Below are positions 33,224 through 41,654 of a DNA stretch of 64,000 bases, one piece after another. The notes under the pieces were generated by a model. It had not been told where the DNA came from. It did not search any database and worked only from the letters and a program-made list of their open reading frames with translations. A program made the translations under genes and the position numbers. The DNA is from Paludibacteraceae bacterium (GTDB taxonomy: Bacteria > Bacteroidota > Bacteroidia > Bacteroidales > Paludibacteraceae). The stretch is taken from the NCBI GenBank assembly GCA_905234685.1, contig CAJOIR010000007.1, positions 1-64,000 on the forward strand. The letters are read 5' to 3'. The number at the start of each line of letters is the position of its first letter. The stretch's first letter is position 1.

Positions 33224-36058
33224 TTAATAACGTGCAATAAGATTTCTGTCCCCGAAGCCGTTGTCCACACGTGCCACAGGCAGCCAAAACTTGTTCTCAA
33301 GCAACCACTCTGCAGGATATGCAGCTTTCTGACGGCTGTAGGCATGCTGCCATTCATCGGCTGTAACCTCATACTCGGCATGCGGAGCATTAAGCAGTAC
33401 GTTGTCCTGCTTGTCAGCCTTGCCTGCAATGATTTCCTCTATCTCTTCACGGATAATCAGCATTACCTCTATAAACCTGTCAAGTTCGGCTTTCGACTCA
33501 CTCTCGGTAGGCTCTATCATCAGCGTGCCATGCACAGGGAAACTGAGTGTCGGTGCATGATAGCCGAAGTCCATCAGTCGCTTGGCTATATCACCCTCGG
33601 TTATGCCTGCCTGATGGAACTGACGGCAGTCAAGAATCAGTTCGTGCCCCACTCTTCCGTTCTTACCTGTATATACCACTCCGTATGCATCTTTTAGTTT
33701 CTCCGCCATGTAATTTGCTGCAAGAATAGCTGCGGCAGTTGCTTCACACAATCCTTCGCTGCCCATCATGCGGATATAACCATAGGAAATAAGTGCCATG
33801 TTGGCATTACCGTAGAGAGCAGATGACACACGGTTTGCATCAGCAGAAGGAAGGCAGTCACAAAGTATCTCAGTGCAGCAAACGGCGCCCGCGCCTGGTC
33901 CGCCACCACCATGAGGCGACGCAAACGACTTATGCAGATTCAGGTGGCATACGTCGGCACCGATTGTTGCAGGATTGGTGAAACCTATCTGTGCATTCAT
34001 GTTGGCGCCATCCATATATACAAGACCTCCGTTGCTGTGTATGATGTCACACATCTCACGTATGGCTGTCTCGAAGATGCCGTGTGTGGAAGGATAAGTG
34101 ATCATGCATCCTGCCAAAACATCCTTGTTATGCTCAGCCTTCTCACGCCAATCGTTGATGTCTGTGTTACCGTGTTCGTCGCATTTCACAGTCACAGGAA
34201 CGAAACCTGCTTGAGCACATGATGCGGGGTTGGTACCGTGAGCCGATGCAGGAATGAGAAGTATGTTGCGATGTGTCTCACCGTGTTTGCGCAGATACTC
34301 GCGTATGGTGACAAGTCCCGTATATTCGCCTGCAGCACCTGATGTAGGCTGAAGATTGCATGCAGGAAAGCCTGTGATGACACACAATTGCTCCTCAAGT
34401 TCCTTCATTATCTCGATATATCCTTCTGTCTGTTCTGCGGGTGCCATGGGATGAACGCCTGTAAAACCTGCCATAGTGATGGGTATCATGGCTGCTGCAG
34501 GATTTAGTTTCATAGTACACGAACCGAGAGGTATCATGCTGTGAGTAAGGGATATGTCCTTACGCTCGAGACGTTTCAACCAACGCATCATCTCTGTCTC
34601 TGTATGGTATTTACGGAACACTTCTTCCTGAAGATAGTCGATGTCACGCACATCCTGTTCCTCCAATGCCCACAAACCGTTGAAGACGTCTTCCGACTCT
34701 TCGTATTGCGGCATGTTGCCTGAAGCCTCTGCAAAGAGTTCTATCAGGAGGTTCATGTCGTCAAGGTCTGTTGTCTCGTTTATGCTCAGACTTACAGTTC
34801 CGTCCTCGGCATAATAGAGATTTATCTCCCGTTCCTCGGCAAGACTGCGCAGACGCTGTTGTTCCATACCTTCGGGCAGCATTATATGGAGCGTGTCGAA
34901 GAAGACGTTGTTAAGTTGCGTATAGCCGTATGCCTGCAACATCTCGTTCAGGTACACCGCCTTTCCGTGAATGGACTCTGCAATATGCCGAATGCCCTCA
35001 GCCCCGTGATAAACGGCGTAGAAGCCTGCCATCATGGCAGAGAGCGCCTCAGCGGTGCAGATATTTGAAGTAGCCTTCTCACGTTTGATATGCTGTTCGC
35101 GTGTCTGAAGTGCAAGTCGAAATGCGGGTTTGTCGTGTGCGTCCTTGCTTAATCCGATAATACGTCCTGCCATCTCACGCTTGTATTCGTCACGTGTAGC
35201 CATATATCCTGCAGTAGGACCACCGAATCCCATTGGCAGTCCGAAACGTTGTGCCGAACCCACAGCAATGTCGGCACCCCACGAAGCAGGACTCTTGAGC
35301 AGTGCAAGCGCCATCAAGTCGCATACTGCAGCCACATGCATGCCTTTGGCATGGGCAGCCTCGGCAAGAGCACTATAGTCCTCCACACTACCGTCCGCAT
35401 CAGGGTACTGCACAATAACGCCGAAGAACCCATCGGCTGCATTGAGGTCGAATCCTACCACATCGGCAACAACGAGTTGTATGCCTTGTCCTGCGGCACG
35501 TGTGCGGAGTACGGACATGGTGTTGGGAAACAGATGCGAGTCCACAAGCACTTTGTCAACTCCGTTCTTCACCTGCTCACGACTGCGGAGGTTGCGCATC
35601 ATCGTCACAGCCTCGGCAGCAGCCGTTGCCTCGTCAAGCAGCGAACAGTTGGCAAGAGGCAGACCTGTCATGTCGGATATAACGGTTTGAAAGACAAACA
35701 GAGCTTCAAGACGTCCCTGACTGACCTCTGCCTGATAAGGAGTGTACGAGGTGTACCAAACAGGGTTCTCAAGTACACCACGTAGAATGACTGCAGGTGT
35801 GGCGGTGTCGTACCAACCGCGACCTATGTATGTCTTCCACAGTTTGTTCTTCTGCGCAAGCACATTCATGTCAAGCATATGCTGCTGTTCCGTAACAGCC
35901 TCTTCGAGTCCGAGCGGTTGCTTGAGACGTATCTGCTGAGGGATAATCTGACCTATGAGTTCCTGCAGGCTGCTTACACCAAGTACGCCAAGCATCTCGG
36001 CTTTGTCCTGCTCTGAAAGCCCTATATGACGGGGCGGAAGATTCAATTCACTATTCAT
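33224..36058 (-). CDS. gcvP: Glycine dehydrogenase (decarboxylating), P protein
   Basis: 944 aa, full single-chain form. The PLP enzyme of the glycine cleavage system: decarboxylates glycine and passes the aminomethyl group to lipoyl-GcvH. PLP lysine is Lys710 in HLNLHKSFASPHGGGGPG; the HGTNPASC segment is also canonical. gcvT and gcvH are not beside it, so the complex genes are dispersed. With glyA elsewhere in the window it links glycine to one-carbon units. No glycine riboswitch is seen upstream. Confidence 0.97.
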   Translation of the reverse strand: MNSELNLPPRHIGLSEQDKAEMLGVLGVSSLQELIGQIIPQQIRLKQPLGLEEAVTEQQHMLDMNVLAQKNKLWKTYIGRGWYDTATPAVILRGVLENPVWYTSYTPYQAEVSQGRLEALFVFQTVISDMTGLPLANCSLLDEATAAAEAVTMMRNLRSREQVKNGVDKVLVDSHLFPNTMSVLRTRAAGQGIQLVVADVVGFDLNAADGFFGVIVQYPDADGSVEDYSALAEAAHAKGMHVAAVCDLMALALLKSPASWGADIAVGSAQRFGLPMGFGGPTAGYMATRDEYKREMAGRIIGLSKDAHDKPAFRLALQTREQHIKREKATSNICTAEALSAMMAGFYAVYHGAEGIRHIAESIHGKAVYLNEMLQAYGYTQLNNVFFDTLHIMLPEGMEQQRLRSLAEEREINLYYAEDGTVSLSINETTDLDDMNLLIELFAEASGNMPQYEESEDVFNGLWALEEQDVRDIDYLQEEVFRKYHTETEMMRWLKRLERKDISLTHSMIPLGSCTMKLNPAAAMIPITMAGFTGVHPMAPAEQTEGYIEIMKELEEQLCVITGFPACNLQPTSGAAGEYTGLVTIREYLRKHGETHRNILLIPASAHGTNPASCAQAGFVPVTVKCDEHGNTDINDWREKAEHNKDVLAGCMITYPSTHGIFETAIREMCDIIHSNGGLVYMDGANMNAQIGFTNPATIGADVCHLNLHKSFASPHGGGGPGAGAVCCTEILCDCLPSADANRVSSALYGNANMALISYGYIRMMGSEGLCEATAAAILAANYMAEKLKDAYGVVYTGKNGRVGHELILDCRQFHQAGITEGDIAKRLMDFGYHAPTLSFPVHGTLMIEPTESESKAELDRFIEVMLIIREEIEEIIAGKADKQDNVLLNAPHAEYEVTADEWQHAYSRQKAAYPAEWLLENKFWLPVARVDNGFGDRNLIARY

Positions 36059-36115
36059 AGTGCGTAATTAATAATGCATAATCACATGCAACGGATTACA
36101 TATATTATCAAGGTG

Positions 36116-36145
36116 CAAAAGTAATATTTTTATTTCACATGCAAA
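36116..36145 (-). promoter_or_regulatory. Possible promoter of gcvP
   Basis: On the minus strand TACTTTTG (36116-36123) and TTTG (36142-36145) with an 18-nt spacer, slightly short. The start codon is 57 nt downstream. Divergent from the bactofilin promoter. Confidence 0.45.
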
Positions 36146-36153
36146 AATAAAAA

Positions 36154-36175
36154 GCGATATGGCGATAACAGCGAC
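36154..36175. repeat. GCGAT 8-9-nt-period repeat
   Basis: GCGATATGGCGATAACAGCGAC, placed exactly between the divergent gcvP and bactofilin promoters. Confidence 0.65.
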
Positions 36176-36182
36176 AACGGGA

Positions 36183-36214
36183 TTTGCATATTAGAAAAAC
36201 ATTCACTATCTTTG
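36183..36214 (+). promoter_or_regulatory. Promoter of the bactofilin gene
   Basis: TTTG at 36183-36186 and TATCTTTG at 36207-36214 with a 20-nt spacer, a full match to the Bacteroidetes consensus. The start codon is 66 nt downstream. Confidence 0.8.
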
Positions 36215-36280
36215 CGGCGGAAAATGCGCATACACGTACGCATACACTTATATAACGCTAACATAAAACCAACAGATATT

Positions 36281-36640
36281 ATGGCAACACAACAGCAACA
36301 GCCTACGGGAGCACTCTACAACGCTCTGACAGCAGGCAGCAAGATCATCGGTACCATCATAGCCGACAGTGACATACGTATAGACGGTGTAGTGGAAGGC
36401 GACCTGAAGTGCTCGGGCAAGGTGGTGATTGGCGAGAAAGGAATGCTGAAGGGCACCATTGATTGTCAGAACGCAGAGATACTCGGCAAGTTGGACGGCA
36501 AGATTGAAGTAAAGCAGACACTTGCACTGCGTGCCACAAGCAACCTGCACGGAGAAGTGCACACACAGACACTGATAGTTGAACCCAACGCTCAGTTCAA
36601 CGGCACCTGCTCCATGGGACAGAAAGCACCACAGAAGTAA
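36281..36640 (+). CDS. Bactofilin
   Basis: 119 aa. The start at MATQQQQPTG (36281) is chosen over an in-frame ATG at 36212 because the promoter -7 box would otherwise overlap the coding start. The central DUF583 beta-helix has repeats of the type GTIIADSDIRIDGVVEGDLKCSGKVVIGEKGMLKGTI. Bactofilins self-assemble into nucleotide-free cytoskeletal filaments that scaffold cell-wall enzymes. No M23 partner is adjacent; the next genes are DUF1015 and a PorE-like OmpA protein. Confidence 0.93.
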   Translation: MATQQQQPTGALYNALTAGSKIIGTIIADSDIRIDGVVEGDLKCSGKVVIGEKGMLKGTIDCQNAEILGKLDGKIEVKQTLALRATSNLHGEVHTQTLIVEPNAQFNGTCSMGQKAPQK

Positions 36641-36651
36641 GTTAAAGTAAA

Positions 36652-36683
36652 AATGAAGAAGTAATAATGAAAAAAGCATTGAA
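36652..36683. repeat. 32-nt repeat copy 1 (copy 2 at 38007-38038)
   Basis: A 32-nt stretch beginning AATGAAGAAGTAATAATG and ending AAAGCATTGAA occurs here and, with one mismatch, at 38007-38038, where it includes the start codon of the PorE-like gene. Here the same ATG opens only a 16-codon frame (MKKALKTILRSSQNT) that soon stops, so this copy is not a gene. Confidence 0.85.
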
Positions 36684-36750
36684 GACAATTCTACGCTCCT
36701 CCCAAAACACTTAATTGCTTTTTACTTTATACTTTTTAATCACCCGACAT

Positions 36751-37998
36751 ATGGCAACAATTAAACCTTTCAAAGGCTATCGTCCTCCGCTTGAGATAGC
36801 CAAGCAACTCAGTTCACGCCCGTATGACGTGCTCAACTCCGAAGAAGCACGCGCTGAAGCGCAAGGCAACCCCATGTCGCTGTACCATATCATCAAGCCT
36901 GAGATAGACTTCCCCGCAGGTACCGACGAACATGACGAGCGTGTCTATCAGAAGGCACGTGAGAACTTCGACATGTTCCGCAAGAACGGATGGCTCGTGC
37001 AGGACAAGGAGGAGAAATACTACGTGTATGCCCAAACAATGAACGGCAAGACACAATACGGCTTGGTGGTGGCTGCATACGTGGATGACTACATGACGGG
37101 CAAGATAAAGAAACACGAGCTCACTCGCAAGGACAAGGAGGAAGACCGCATGAAACATGTGCGCGTCAACAACGCCAACATGGAGCCTGTGTTCTTTACC
37201 TACCCTCACCGCGACGACCTCAGGGCTATCATCCGTGAAGTGACGAAAGGCGAGCCTGAGTATGATTTCGTGGCAGACCTTGACGGTTTCGGACATACTT
37301 TTTGGGTGATCAACGACAAGAAGACCATAGATCAAATCACAAAGATATTCGCTCAGATACCGTATCTGTATATAGCTGACGGACATCACCGCAGTGCCGC
37401 TGCCGCCCTTGTGGGAGACGAGAAACGCCGTCAGAACCCCAATCACACAGGCAAAGAGGAGTACAACTATTTCCTTGCCGTATGCTTCCCTGATGACGAA
37501 CTGACCATCATCGACTACAACCGCGTAGTGAAAGACCTCAACGGGATGACAGACGACGAGTTCCTCAGCCGCCTTGAAGAGGACTTCATCGTTGAGAAGA
37601 AAGGAGCGGAGATATACAAGCCTCAGCACCTGCATAACTTCAGCCTCTACCTGAGCGGCACGTGGTACAGTCTCACTGCCAAAGAAGGACGCTACGACGA
37701 CAGCGACCCCATTGGTGTGCTTGATGTCACCATCTCATCATACCTCATTCTCGACAAGGTGCTTGACCTGCGTGACCTGCGTACAAACAAACGCATCGAC
37801 TTCGTGGGTGGCATACGGGGACTCGGCGAACTGAAACGTCGTGTGGACTCAGGAGAGATGCGCATGGCGCTTGCACTCTACCCTGTCACCATGAAACAGA
37901 TCATCGACATTGCCGACTCAGGCAACATCATGCCGCCGAAGACCACTTGGTTCGAGCCTAAACTGCGCTCAGGACTTATCGTGCATGAACTCGCTTAA
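36751..37998 (+). CDS. DUF1015 family protein
   Basis: 415 aa; start MATIKPFKGYRPP is the family start, preferred over an ATG at 36715. Conserved family marks include YDVLNSEEARAEAQGNPMSLYHIIKPEIDF, YIADGHHRSAAAA and the C-terminal MPPKTTWFEPKLRSGL. DUF1015 proteins are cytoplasmic, have an HHRSA (ParB/sulfiredoxin-like nuclease/kinase) motif and are often near serine biosynthesis genes in Bacteroidetes; one proposed role is a serine kinase. No ser genes are adjacent here. Probably in the bactofilin transcript. Confidence 0.9.
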   Translation: MATIKPFKGYRPPLEIAKQLSSRPYDVLNSEEARAEAQGNPMSLYHIIKPEIDFPAGTDEHDERVYQKARENFDMFRKNGWLVQDKEEKYYVYAQTMNGKTQYGLVVAAYVDDYMTGKIKKHELTRKDKEEDRMKHVRVNNANMEPVFFTYPHRDDLRAIIREVTKGEPEYDFVADLDGFGHTFWVINDKKTIDQITKIFAQIPYLYIADGHHRSAAAALVGDEKRRQNPNHTGKEEYNYFLAVCFPDDELTIIDYNRVVKDLNGMTDDEFLSRLEEDFIVEKKGAEIYKPQHLHNFSLYLSGTWYSLTAKEGRYDDSDPIGVLDVTISSYLILDKVLDLRDLRTNKRIDFVGGIRGLGELKRRVDSGEMRMALALYPVTMKQIIDIADSGNIMPPKTTWFEPKLRSGLIVHELA

Positions 37999-38006
37999 AA
38001 TGTAAC

Positions 38007-38038
38007 AATGAAAAAGTAATAATGAAAAAAGCATTGAA
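38007..38038. repeat. 32-nt repeat copy 2, covering the start of the PorE-like gene
   Basis: Matches 36652-36683 with one mismatch. It includes the ATG at 38022 and the codons for MKKAL. Confidence 0.85.
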
Positions 38039-40109
38039 TAAAAGATTTACGGGATACGATAGTTTGCTTTTTTGCCTTATCCTTGTTACTTTTTCATTCA
38101 CAGTGTCCTCCTGCGGTGTGAAAGCCCGCATCAAGAAGGCGGACAAGAAGTACGAGATTGGCGAGTATTACGATGCAGGCGACATCTACAGGCAGGTGTA
38201 CCGTCAGATTAAAGCCAGGGACAAGCAGACCAAGGCATACGTGGCGTTCCGTCAGGGCGAGTGCTACCGACATATCAACAACACACGTGCCGTGAGTGCC
38301 TACCGCAACGCCATACGCAACCGCTATCCCGACTCCATAGTCTATCTGCGTCAGGCTCAGGTGCTGCATTATATGGGCAAGTATCAGGACGCACAGAAAG
38401 GCTACGAGATTTACCTGCAGTCACATCCTGACGACTACGTGGCACGGAGCGGTGCCTTCGCTTGCAGACAGGTGGCTGAGTGGCGCAAACAGAGCAGTCG
38501 ATACAAGGTAACGCAAGCGAAGGAACTTAATCAGAAACGTTGCAGTAACTTCGCGCCGCAGTTCATTGGTGAGACCGAGGATGCCATTGTCTTTACATCC
38601 AACCGCACACCCGCATCAAAGAAGACCACACGAGGCAGCAGCATCACAGGCGCGCCCGTTTGCAACCTCTTCACCACGAGGCGCAACGCATTGGGTGAGT
38701 GGGAAGACATCGAGGCACTGCAGTTGGGAGAAGAATCAGAATCGGACACATCGTTAGACACAAATGACAAGGAAGGCGATGATGCGATGACAGCGAGAAA
38801 ATCGCAGAACTTCCCTGCTGAGAAAGGTGTATGCTGCTTTACCAACGGCGGCAAGACGATGTATTTCACCTACTCGAAGCCTGTCAACGGCAAAGACCAA
38901 GGTGCAAAGATATATGTCACCAATCGTGCCTCGGGTGAATGGGGCGAACCTCACGAGGTCAAACTGTTCACCGACAGCACCATCAGTTGCGCACACCCCT
39001 CACTCTCATACAGCGGAGACACACTGTATTTCGTCTCGGACGCTCCTGACGGATACGGAGGCAACGACATTTGGTTTGCCGAATATGACGGCGGACAGTG
39101 GTTAGGCGCACAGAACATGGGTGCACAGATCAACACCGCAGGCGACGAGATGTTCCCTACCATCCGACGCGACGGGACACTATATTTCTCATCAAACGGA
39201 CATGCAGGCTATGGCGGACTTGACCTGTTCAAGGCGGTGCCGCAGGACACCACGTGGCTGCTCTTCAACCTCGGCGCTCCGTTCTGCTCCAACGGCGATG
39301 ACTTCGGTATCACCTTTGCAGGACAGACTCAGAACGGCTTCTTCTCGTCCAACCGCAATCAGAAGAAAGGCTACGACCTTATATATCAGTTCATTCTGCC
39401 CGAGATGATACTGCAGGTGGAAGGTGCAGTCACCGACAACAACGGCGAACACCTGACCGATGCCACGCTCCGTCTCGTGGGTGATGACGGCACAAACCAA
39501 CGAGTGCAGGTGAAACGTGACGGCACCTACCGTATCAAGTTGAAGAAAGACGTACGCTACGTGATGCTTGCCACTGCACGCGGACACCTGAATGAGAAAC
39601 AGACACTAAGCACGCAGAAGGCAACAGACAGCTATACCTACACGCAGAACTTCGTTCTCTCGCCCATTTCAAAGCCCGTCACCATGGACAACATCTTCTA
39701 CGAGTTTGCCAAATGGACACTCACGCCGCAGTCGGAAGAGGGGCTGAACCAACTGATCAAAATGCTCAACGACAACCCGCATATCACCATCGAGTTGTCG
39801 GCTCACACCGACCGCGTGGGAAATGCCGAAGCAAACCGTCTGCTGTCGGAAAAACGTGCACAATCAGTGGTTGACTATCTCACGCAGCACGGCATTGACA
39901 AAGAGCGCCTCACACCTATGGGTTATGGCAAGGAGCGTCCCGTGGTGGCGGACAAGGCACTGAACGCCAAGTATCCGTTCATACCTGTTGAGCAGGTGCT
40001 TGACGAGGCTTACATCGACACGCTCACGCCACAGCAACAGGACATCTGCAATCAGATAAACCGCCGTACCGAGTTCCGTGTGCTGAAGACCACTTGGGGA
40101 ATGTACTGA
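38022..40109 (+). CDS. PorE-like OmpA-family lipoprotein (TPR, PD40 propeller, CRD, OmpA)
   Basis: 695 aa. Lipobox VSSC at Cys31 after an unusually long start (MKKALNKRFTGYDS). Domains in order: TPR-like helices (about 38-150), PD40/WD40 propeller (about 175-455, SGDTLYFVSDAPDGYGGNDIW), carboxypeptidase-regulatory-like domain (about 460-545) and OmpA peptidoglycan-binding domain (about 560-695, AHTDR at 594-598, Arg612). This architecture matches PorE of the type IX secretion system, which ties the machine to peptidoglycan. Similar proteins exist in relatives without T9SS, so the role is inferred. A GGGCGACC hairpin lies about 20 nt after the stop. Confidence 0.88.
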   Translation: MKKALNKRFTGYDSLLFCLILVTFSFTVSSCGVKARIKKADKKYEIGEYYDAGDIYRQVYRQIKARDKQTKAYVAFRQGECYRHINNTRAVSAYRNAIRNRYPDSIVYLRQAQVLHYMGKYQDAQKGYEIYLQSHPDDYVARSGAFACRQVAEWRKQSSRYKVTQAKELNQKRCSNFAPQFIGETEDAIVFTSNRTPASKKTTRGSSITGAPVCNLFTTRRNALGEWEDIEALQLGEESESDTSLDTNDKEGDDAMTARKSQNFPAEKGVCCFTNGGKTMYFTYSKPVNGKDQGAKIYVTNRASGEWGEPHEVKLFTDSTISCAHPSLSYSGDTLYFVSDAPDGYGGNDIWFAEYDGGQWLGAQNMGAQINTAGDEMFPTIRRDGTLYFSSNGHAGYGGLDLFKAVPQDTTWLLFNLGAPFCSNGDDFGITFAGQTQNGFFSSNRNQKKGYDLIYQFILPEMILQVEGAVTDNNGEHLTDATLRLVGDDGTNQRVQVKRDGTYRIKLKKDVRYVMLATARGHLNEKQTLSTQKATDSYTYTQNFVLSPISKPVTMDNIFYEFAKWTLTPQSEEGLNQLIKMLNDNPHITIELSAHTDRVGNAEANRLLSEKRAQSVVDYLTQHGIDKERLTPMGYGKERPVVADKALNAKYPFIPVEQVLDEAYIDTLTPQQQDICNQINRRTEFRVLKTTWGMY

Positions 40110-40129
40110 TGATGACCGCTACGTTGTAG

Positions 40130-40155
40130 GGGCGACCACACGGGGTCGCCCTTTT
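40130..40155 (+). terminator. GGGCGACC hairpin with T-run after the PorE-like gene
   Basis: GGGCGACC (40130-40137), loop ACACGG, GGTCGCCC (40144-40151), then TTTTAG. An 8-bp perfect stem 20 nt after the stop codon could terminate transcription. It is one copy of a dispersed hairpin family. Confidence 0.65.
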
Positions 40156-40322
40156 AGTTGATAACGCAGATATCAATATCGCATATAGACCGCTGCGCTA
40201 TAGGAATAAGGAACAAGACAAAAAATGACAGAACAAAGAATCAAGAATCAGGAATAAGGAATAGAAGACAAAAAAATGAATAGCAAATACTAATCAGTCC
40301 TTACTCCTGACTCATTATTCAT

Positions 40323-40344
40323 GGGCGCACACGGGGGGCGCCCC
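40323..40344. repeat. GGGCGC hairpin, second copy of the palindrome family
   Basis: GGGCGC (40323-40328) pairs with GCGCCC (40338-40343); flanked by CCTACAG, as the third copy is by CCTACAA. Confidence 0.65.
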
Positions 40345-40444
40345 TACAGTGATCCTATAGTGGAATTGGAGAATTGTGCGCCCAATGGGCTAACTGTGGA
40401 AGGGGTTAGTGATTAGGGATGTAAAAGCTTAAAGGATATTATTA

Positions 40445-40470
40445 ATATATATATATATATATAATATATA
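40445..40470. repeat. Alternating TA tract
   Basis: An uninterrupted AT alternation of about 19 nt followed by AATATATA, upstream of the LuxR-type gene promoter. A simple sequence repeat prone to slippage. Confidence 0.8.
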
Positions 40471-40510
40471 CAGTTACGACAGAGGAACGCGATAACGCGA
40501 TGTCTGCGAT

Positions 40511-40542
40511 TTTGCATATATATATTTTTTTGTGTACCTTTG
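40511..40542 (+). promoter_or_regulatory. Promoter of the hemerythrin-LuxR gene
   Basis: TTTG at 40511-40514 and TACCTTTG at 40535-40542 with a 20-nt spacer. The first TTTG is part of a GCGAT repeat unit. The leader to the start codon is about 70 nt and contains the third hairpin. Confidence 0.8.
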
Positions 40543-40578
40543 CGCACTCACAAGTTAACCTTTTAACCATATAACCTT

Positions 40579-40601
40579 GGGCGACCACATGGGGATCGCC
40601 C
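40579..40601 (+). repeat. GGGCGACC hairpin, third copy, in the 5' leader of the LuxR-type gene
   Basis: GGGCGA (40579-40584) pairs with TCGCCC (40596-40601), ending 17 nt before the start codon. In the transcript it would form a stable hairpin close to the ribosome-binding region. Confidence 0.7.
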
Positions 40602-40618
40602 CTACAAATAACATAAAA

Positions 40619-41554
40619 ATGTACACATACGCTGACAAGATGGCAGACCTGATGTCTGCTGAGCCACAGGTGCTGCGTTGCATAGCACGGTTCCGTCTGC
40701 CTGTGGGCGTGGGCGACAAGACAATAGGCGAAGTATGCCTCGAAAACAATGTTCATACGCCGACGTTCCTCGCCGTGGTGAATTATGTGTGCGGGCGACA
40801 GAAAGATGCAGGTACGGCTGACACACTCTCACTCCCTACCCTGATGGACTATCTGCGTCAGGCGCACGACTATTTCTTCACCTTCTCCCTGCCTTTGCTG
40901 CGGCGTAACCTCATCGAGGCTGTGAACCTCAGTATCAACGACAGTAAGATACCCATGTTGATCATAAAATACTATGACGAGTACGTGAACGAAGTGTCCC
41001 TGCACATGCAGCACGAGAATGAGCAACTCTTCCCTTATATTGAAAGCCTTATGCGCGGCGAGGGGTATGGGGACTTCGACCTCGACTTTTTCTCGCACCA
41101 ACACCGTGCCGTCGATGATCAACACATAGCCGACAAACTGCGCGAATTAAAAAAGCTGATCATAAAATACTATCCCGAGACACAAGCCACCGAGCAACTC
41201 ATCGCCGTCCTCGCGCATATCGCTGTCATAGAACAGGATCTTGCCACGCACTGCGCCATCGAGGATGACATCCTTCTGCCTGCAGTACGACAGGAAGCAC
41301 AGCACGCACACAAGCAGCACCGACACGTTGCACCAACACAGGAGGAACTGTCTGAACGCGAGAAAGATGTGCTGAGGGAGATAGTACAAGGCAAGAGCAA
41401 CAAAGAGATAGCCGACACCCTGTGCATAAGCGTGCACACCGTCATCAGCCACCGCAAGAACATAACCAAGAAACTCTCTATTCATTCACCCGCAGGACTT
41501 ACCATTTACGCCATATCGCACAGCCTTGTAGATATCGCAACGCTGACGGAGTAA
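40619..41554 (+). CDS. Hemerythrin-domain LuxR-type transcription regulator
   Basis: 311 aa; the ATG at 40619 is chosen since an upstream ATG at 40577 would make the first 14 residues out of the hairpin repeat. Residues about 70-225 form a hemerythrin-like four-helix domain with HDYF, HMQHENEQLFPYIE, HQHRAVDD and HIAVIEQDLATHCAIEDD, the ScdA/YtfE/RIC-like di-iron pattern. The N-terminal part resembles the ScdA_N region. The C-terminal HTH (about 240-300, LSEREKDVLREIVQGKSNKEIADTLCISVHTV) is LuxR/GerE type. It probably senses iron, oxygen or NO through the di-iron centre and binds DNA. Targets unknown. Confidence 0.88.
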   Translation: MYTYADKMADLMSAEPQVLRCIARFRLPVGVGDKTIGEVCLENNVHTPTFLAVVNYVCGRQKDAGTADTLSLPTLMDYLRQAHDYFFTFSLPLLRRNLIEAVNLSINDSKIPMLIIKYYDEYVNEVSLHMQHENEQLFPYIESLMRGEGYGDFDLDFFSHQHRAVDDQHIADKLRELKKLIIKYYPETQATEQLIAVLAHIAVIEQDLATHCAIEDDILLPAVRQEAQHAHKQHRHVAPTQEELSEREKDVLREIVQGKSNKEIADTLCISVHTVISHRKNITKKLSIHSPAGLTIYAISHSLVDIATLTE

Positions 41555-41560
41555 AGGTTA

Positions 41561-41650
41561 AGAGGTTATAAGGTTAAGAGGTTAAGAGGTTAAGAGGTTA
41601 AGAGGTTAAGAGGCTAATTGGGGAATTGTGGAATTGTGAACTGTCAACTA
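41561..41650. repeat. GGTTAAGA tandem repeat followed by GAATTGTG words
   Basis: GGTTAAGA repeats about five times (41561-41610; one unit GGTTATAA), then GGCTAATTGGG, then GGGAATTGTGGAATTGTGAACTG to 41642. It occupies the whole space between the LuxR-type gene and tilS. Both words recur inside tilS (42241-42352) and aroE. Confidence 0.88.
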
Positions 41651-41654
41651 ACAA

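Larger units (their letters stand above)
40110..40618. repeat. 509-nt intergenic mosaic of short repeat modules
   Basis: No gene is seen. In order: GGGCGACC hairpin (40130-40151); TATCGC/GCGCTATAG words (40166-40203); purine-rich AAGAATCAGGAATAAGGAAT words (about 40203-40275); GGGCGC hairpin (40323-40343); one 11-nt ATCCTATAGTG unit (40352-40362); GAATTGGAGAATTGTG (40363-40378); GGGGTTAGTGATTAGGG (about 40402-40418); alternating TA (40445-40470); GCGAT repeat (40489-40515); the promoter (40511-40542); AACC words (40554-40577); and a third GGGCGACC hairpin (40579-40601). Nearly every repeat family found elsewhere in the window appears once here. Confidence 0.8.

Noticed and set aside
36059..36280. 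Glycine riboswitch upstream of gcvP
   Set aside because: No tandem aptamer-like structure is visible; the gap contains only the divergent promoters and a GCGAT repeat.
36668..36715. Small gene MKKALKTILRSSQNT
   Set aside because: It is a repeat copy of another gene's start followed by unrelated sequence and a stop; nothing indicates translation.
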